Source: Bryum argenteum (lineage: Eukaryota; Streptophyta; Bryopsida; Bryales; Bryaceae). Taken from it: a stretch of DNA of 64,000 nucleotides. Positions 60,091 through 64,000 of the stretch are shown piece after piece (the stretch's first letter is position 1; every line of letters begins with the position of its first letter). Below the pieces are notes generated by a model. It was not told where the DNA came from and did no database searches. It saw only the letters and a program-made list of their open reading frames with translations. The DNA lies in contig CM073323.1 of assembly GCA_037043015.1 (NCBI GenBank), forward strand, positions 23,526,758-23,590,757. The letters are read 5' to 3'. A program made the position numbers and the translations under genes.

Positions 60091-63000
60091 TCACACAAAT
60101 TTCCTTCCAATGAGCTCAATGTTGTTAACACTGTTAATAGCAACATTATCATCACGGAGGATATGTTGGCTATCGCTACTAAAACCATGAGAAAATAACC
60201 ATGATTCTTCTTCTTCCGACACCGGGGTAAGAGCACTTCCATTTGTAGTCTGTGCCCACTTCGAAAAATCAAATTGTAGCAACTCTTCTTCTCCCGCATC
60301 CAACACTTCTTCGGTATGTGACTCTGTATTCCTTTGCAACAAAGAGACAATGCTATTCATAGAGGGTCGACTTGTGCTTGCAGCTTGAGTGCAAAGGAGA
60401 GCAATTCTTATTACTCTTTGCACATCTTCTTCTTCTTCTGGATTATTAAAAGTGTGCTGGATCTACCAAGTCAAGCAGCTTGTTTGTTGTGTGTAACTTC
60501 CACGCCTGCGAAGGCAAACATCCAATTGTGTAAGGCATTCCTAATTCTAAGTCTTCTTCACGATGACACAATAAGGTCTCATTTCATCACAATATTGTCT
60601 ACTTTGCTCAACAAGGCATAAATTAAGATTTAAAAGTTCAAAACAAGGTACAAACCCAAGGAGTGAGATAAACTTGTTCCAAAGGTAAAGACTCGTCAAT
60701 ATTGCGTCGGCCACTGATAATCTCCAAGCACACTACTCCAAAGCTGTATACGTCCACTTTGTCGCTCATTTGGCCAAGCGTTGCATACTCAGGTGCCAAG
60801 TACCCCCTACGCACATTGAAATTTTAGCATATCACAATGTGTTTGTCGAATTCGCTCAAGCACCGCTTACATTCAATCATGATATTATAGTAAACAAAGC
60901 CTTACTCGTTCAATTGCAACCTCTAAAAACTTATTTTCATGCTATATCCTTAGTAATTTCTTCAACATATCATATGTTTCAAACTAAAATTTTGATTATA
61001 GATGGAAAGTTTATTGTCAAGTCAAGAATAATCTATAATTAAAGAGTCTAGAGTTTTAAGATGTGTTTTAGAAGAGTTACTTAATTTAGTGGCAAGAAGA
61101 CTCAAAATTGATTTAATTAGTATTTAATTAGTATTTAATATTAGTATTTAATTAGTGAATATGACTATAATCATTAGTACAAATTGATACACATGATTTT
61201 GTTTAACTTTGAATCCCATTGTTTTTACATCTTATGAGTGCGAAAGATATTTATTAAACATGGATAAAAATGTTGTGAGAAGAAAAAGTATATTGAGGGC
61301 TTACTTGGTGCCTGCAACGTGCAAGGTCATCAAATGACTCTCGTTATCTGGAAACAACAAAGCCAACCCAAAGTCTGCCACTTTGGGTTCAAGATTCTTG
61401 TCTAGCAAGATGTTGCTAGCTTTCACATCCCGATGAATCACTCTTGGTTGGGCCAATGCATGCAAGTAGTGCAAACCATGCGCTATTCCCAAACAAATTT
61501 TCAACCTAGATTGCCACGACACCAATTGCCTCCGTGGTCCATTTCCTGCACTTCAAGCATATCTTGTATGAAAATATTACTATATTACTTAATCATATTA
61601 TTTATGAAATCAATCCTTGTACAAATTAGATAATGAGTTGGATGAGTCATATTTTCCGAGTAGGATCTGATCAACATCGAAGTTGTCGACCTACTCGTAT
61701 ACCAAGATCCTTGAGCCCTCGCGAAGACAACATCCTTTCAAATTTACCAAATTTCTATGCTTCATTCCCGTAATCAGGACAACCTCATTTGAGAAATCGT
61801 CCAAGGCACTCTGGGACTGTTTTACAAAGAGCTGCTTCACAGCCACCGTACTTCCATTCGGCAAGATACCCTGGGCATATACCACATAGTATCATGAATA
61901 ATGTTCAACTTTTTACATAAGTACATTACTTAGGGCTTTTGTTGAAGTCACCTTATATACGGCGCCATAGCCACCTTGCCCCAATTTGTTCTCTTCATGG
62001 AAATCTCGTGTAGCAACCTTCAATTCGTGGTATGAGTAGATAGTAGGCTTCACGTCAAACTCTTCAAACACTGCACCACAAGTCCATGTGACCAAAGTGA
62101 ATAACTTGGACGAGGTCACAAAGAAAAGAATAAGTAATAACAAACACAATTGTGGAACTTTGTAACTAATTCAAGATATTAAACTTACTTCGTTGAAATC
62201 GTTGTTCCAACTCTTGCTTGTATTGTCTATTCTTAAAGAGAATAGCTCCCACCAATATCACCACCAATGCCACCAACGTTGTGCTCGTTGTTGTAGAGAT
62301 TAAGATCATCTTGCGTCGATCGGCTCCATTGACTGCTTGCTCAACCACAAAAAATAGATTAATTCTAATTCTAATGAAGACCCTATTTCAGAAAAAAAGG
62401 CCATATTGACACCATGTATATTCTTATATAGCCTCCTAACAATTCCTCTAACTCTTTTAATTGAACCCCAACAAAGATCCTGGACAATGGAGTCTCAAAC
62501 TTCTGTAATTTTGACTACATGGGGGAAGATGTGATATGACCTGGTAAGGTGGAGCACTCTTGATTACAGAAGCATCTCTTGGCAGCATTTGATAGTTTTC
62601 CATTACAAAAAGGGTTGCCTTGTAGCCTGCAAGTTTCATCCGTATTTGCAATGCCATTCACTAATATTATTTGATTAAGGCAAGCAAGTGCAATCAAACA
62701 ATCACATGCTAATTGGCACCTCTTAAATCAACTCGCTCATGTAGGCATATGGGACTAGCTAACTCGCTCATGTATGCATATGGGACTAGCTAACTCGCTC
62801 ATGTATGCATATGGGACTAGCTTACTTGATAATGAATGCCTTGTCGTTGATGTGTTCAGAGGAATAATTGACATCTGCAATCTGGTTGTACATCAAACTG
62901 AGAACCCTAAGTTGCGGAGTTGAACTTTGATTAGCATCTTCAGTGAAAATTTGTCCCAAGTCTAGAGGTCCCATGATACTGTTGTTGTCGAAGTACCTGA

Positions 63001-64000
63001 TATTGTTCATAGCCAAACCTTGTATTTAAGGAAGAGTTATTTTGGTATATGGTTACACTTCAAGTTGTAGCAAATGCCATACTCCTTTCCTAATACATGA
63101 TCATTTTAGCACATCACCCAAGATCTAATGGATACAAGTGCGTCTTCAAATGTCAACACTAAACATATAACTTTTCAATGCAAAATAGGGGAGTAGTTGG
63201 GAATGAAGAAGCTTACAACTCTTGAATGGGTCCGATTTCATAGAGATTCCAGTTAGGTAGGAGAGTAGCTTGTTTTCCACTTAAATCCCTAGGTCATTCG
63301 TCATGCACATACAAAAGTAAAGCACAAGGCAAGAATTAGAGCAATGGAGGCACACATGAAACTAAGTAATATCTACATAAATTAAATATAATAATTAATT
63401 GTAGCTTACGGAATGCTTTGGTTGGTCAATGTTCCATTGAAGCGGTTCCCTCCTAAATTCCTATAAAGCCACAACAACAAGCATGTCAACATCTTATGAG
63501 AGCTTACAAGAATTAGCAAGCACTGCTAACCACTTCGTACAAGAACCACCACATCATGCACATAGAGCAAAGGGAAAATGAACAAGCTCATAGGAAAGTC
63601 ATCTATTTTCCACTCACACATATCGCAAGTTTGCAAACTCAATGAGATTTGGTAATGGCCCCTCAAATTGATTTCTAGAGACATCCCTGCACGGAATTCA
63701 AATTTTCCACTTGTTTTTAGCAACTCATTGATTAGGGTTAGCATATCATCAATAACTTTTGAAGAAGATAAGTGTGCTAATTTAGAGCCTAAAATTCCAC
63801 TGTAATACACAAGAACTTTGCATGATAGAACTTACAAATATTGCAACTCAGTGTTAGAAGTCAAATTAGGCAACGTCCCATTGAAGTTGTTGCTAGATAT
63901 GTCACTGCAAGCCACAAAATGAGGAATGCCACAATCAATAAGAGATTCCTAGTAGAGAACTTCCAACATGAGCCAATCCAAGGTGAAACACTTACAGCTT
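60091..64000 (-). pseudogene. LRR receptor-like kinase pseudogene (copy 3), continues beyond the window
   Basis: Collinear with copy 2, exon by exon, from the last exon (60504-60091) back to the LRR exon whose 3' end is at about 63996. The window stops there. Two lesions are direct. First, the codon after RILVYE in the hinge region is TAG at 61691-61693, where copy 2 has TAC (Tyr). Second, a 2-nt deletion near 60453 shifts the last exon so that DPA runs into HF and TAA at 60446-60448, where copy 2 reads DPALTFNN. A third, less certain, lesion is one extra base just after the acceptor of the Cys-cap exon (about 62650). Catalytic motifs upstream and downstream of the stop are still recognisable, so the decay is recent. 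Confidence 0.92.

Overview
This window is nuclear DNA from a land plant. The evidence is GT-AG introns of about 70-860 bp, plant receptor-like kinases, a DnaJ with an apparent plastid transit peptide, ZIP transporters of the plant ZIP2/ZIP11 type, and AT-rich intergenic DNA carrying short non-autonomous transposable elements. The overall look is compatible with a non-seed plant (moss or liverwort), but the sequence does not prove this. I saw no bacterial, organellar or viral genes, no reverse transcriptase or transposase ORF, and no CRISPR array.

Layout. 1-1571 (+): 3' part of an LRR receptor kinase. 2699-4418 and 8091-9243 (both -): two ZIP transporter paralogues with the same three-exon structure. 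9978-13212 (+): nine-exon plastid-type DnaJ with an apparent 1-nt frameshift. 15010-16029 (-): three 3' exons of a guanylate kinase. 16-32 kb: gene-poor and rich in small elements. 32424-35793 (+): 1065-codon LRR receptor kinase whose kinase domain lacks several catalytic residues. 36-45 kb: gene-poor, with a foldback repeat, a SINE and a 1.1-kb degenerate minisatellite. 45335-47455 (+): acidic, lysine-rich protein of unknown function. 47.9-64 kb: a tandem segmental duplication. It carries an intact LRR receptor kinase (49919-55025, -), an intronless ISWI C-terminal ORF at the junction (57264-58328, -), and a second kinase copy (60091-64000, -) killed by a nonsense codon and a frameshift.

The three related kinases (window start, 50 kb and 60 kb) form a small family cluster in which only the middle copy is open in all visible exons. 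The ZIP pair is a second local duplication. There is no evidence of a joint pathway; the shared theme is duplication followed by decay.

The repeat landscape is the most informative part. A tRNA-derived SINE family, with Pol III A- and B-box-like motifs and a TCTA tail, has four recent insertions. Each has a 12-13 bp target-site duplication, and one copy is 5'-truncated. A fifth 55-bp fragment has a 15-bp duplication. Two of these insertions can be dated after the segmental duplication because the other duplicate shows the empty or near-empty site. At least two MITE families are present. Several genes also have introns or UTRs built from degenerate tandem units of about 115-190 bp, some of which copy a splice donor. 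I found no convincing new molecular system.
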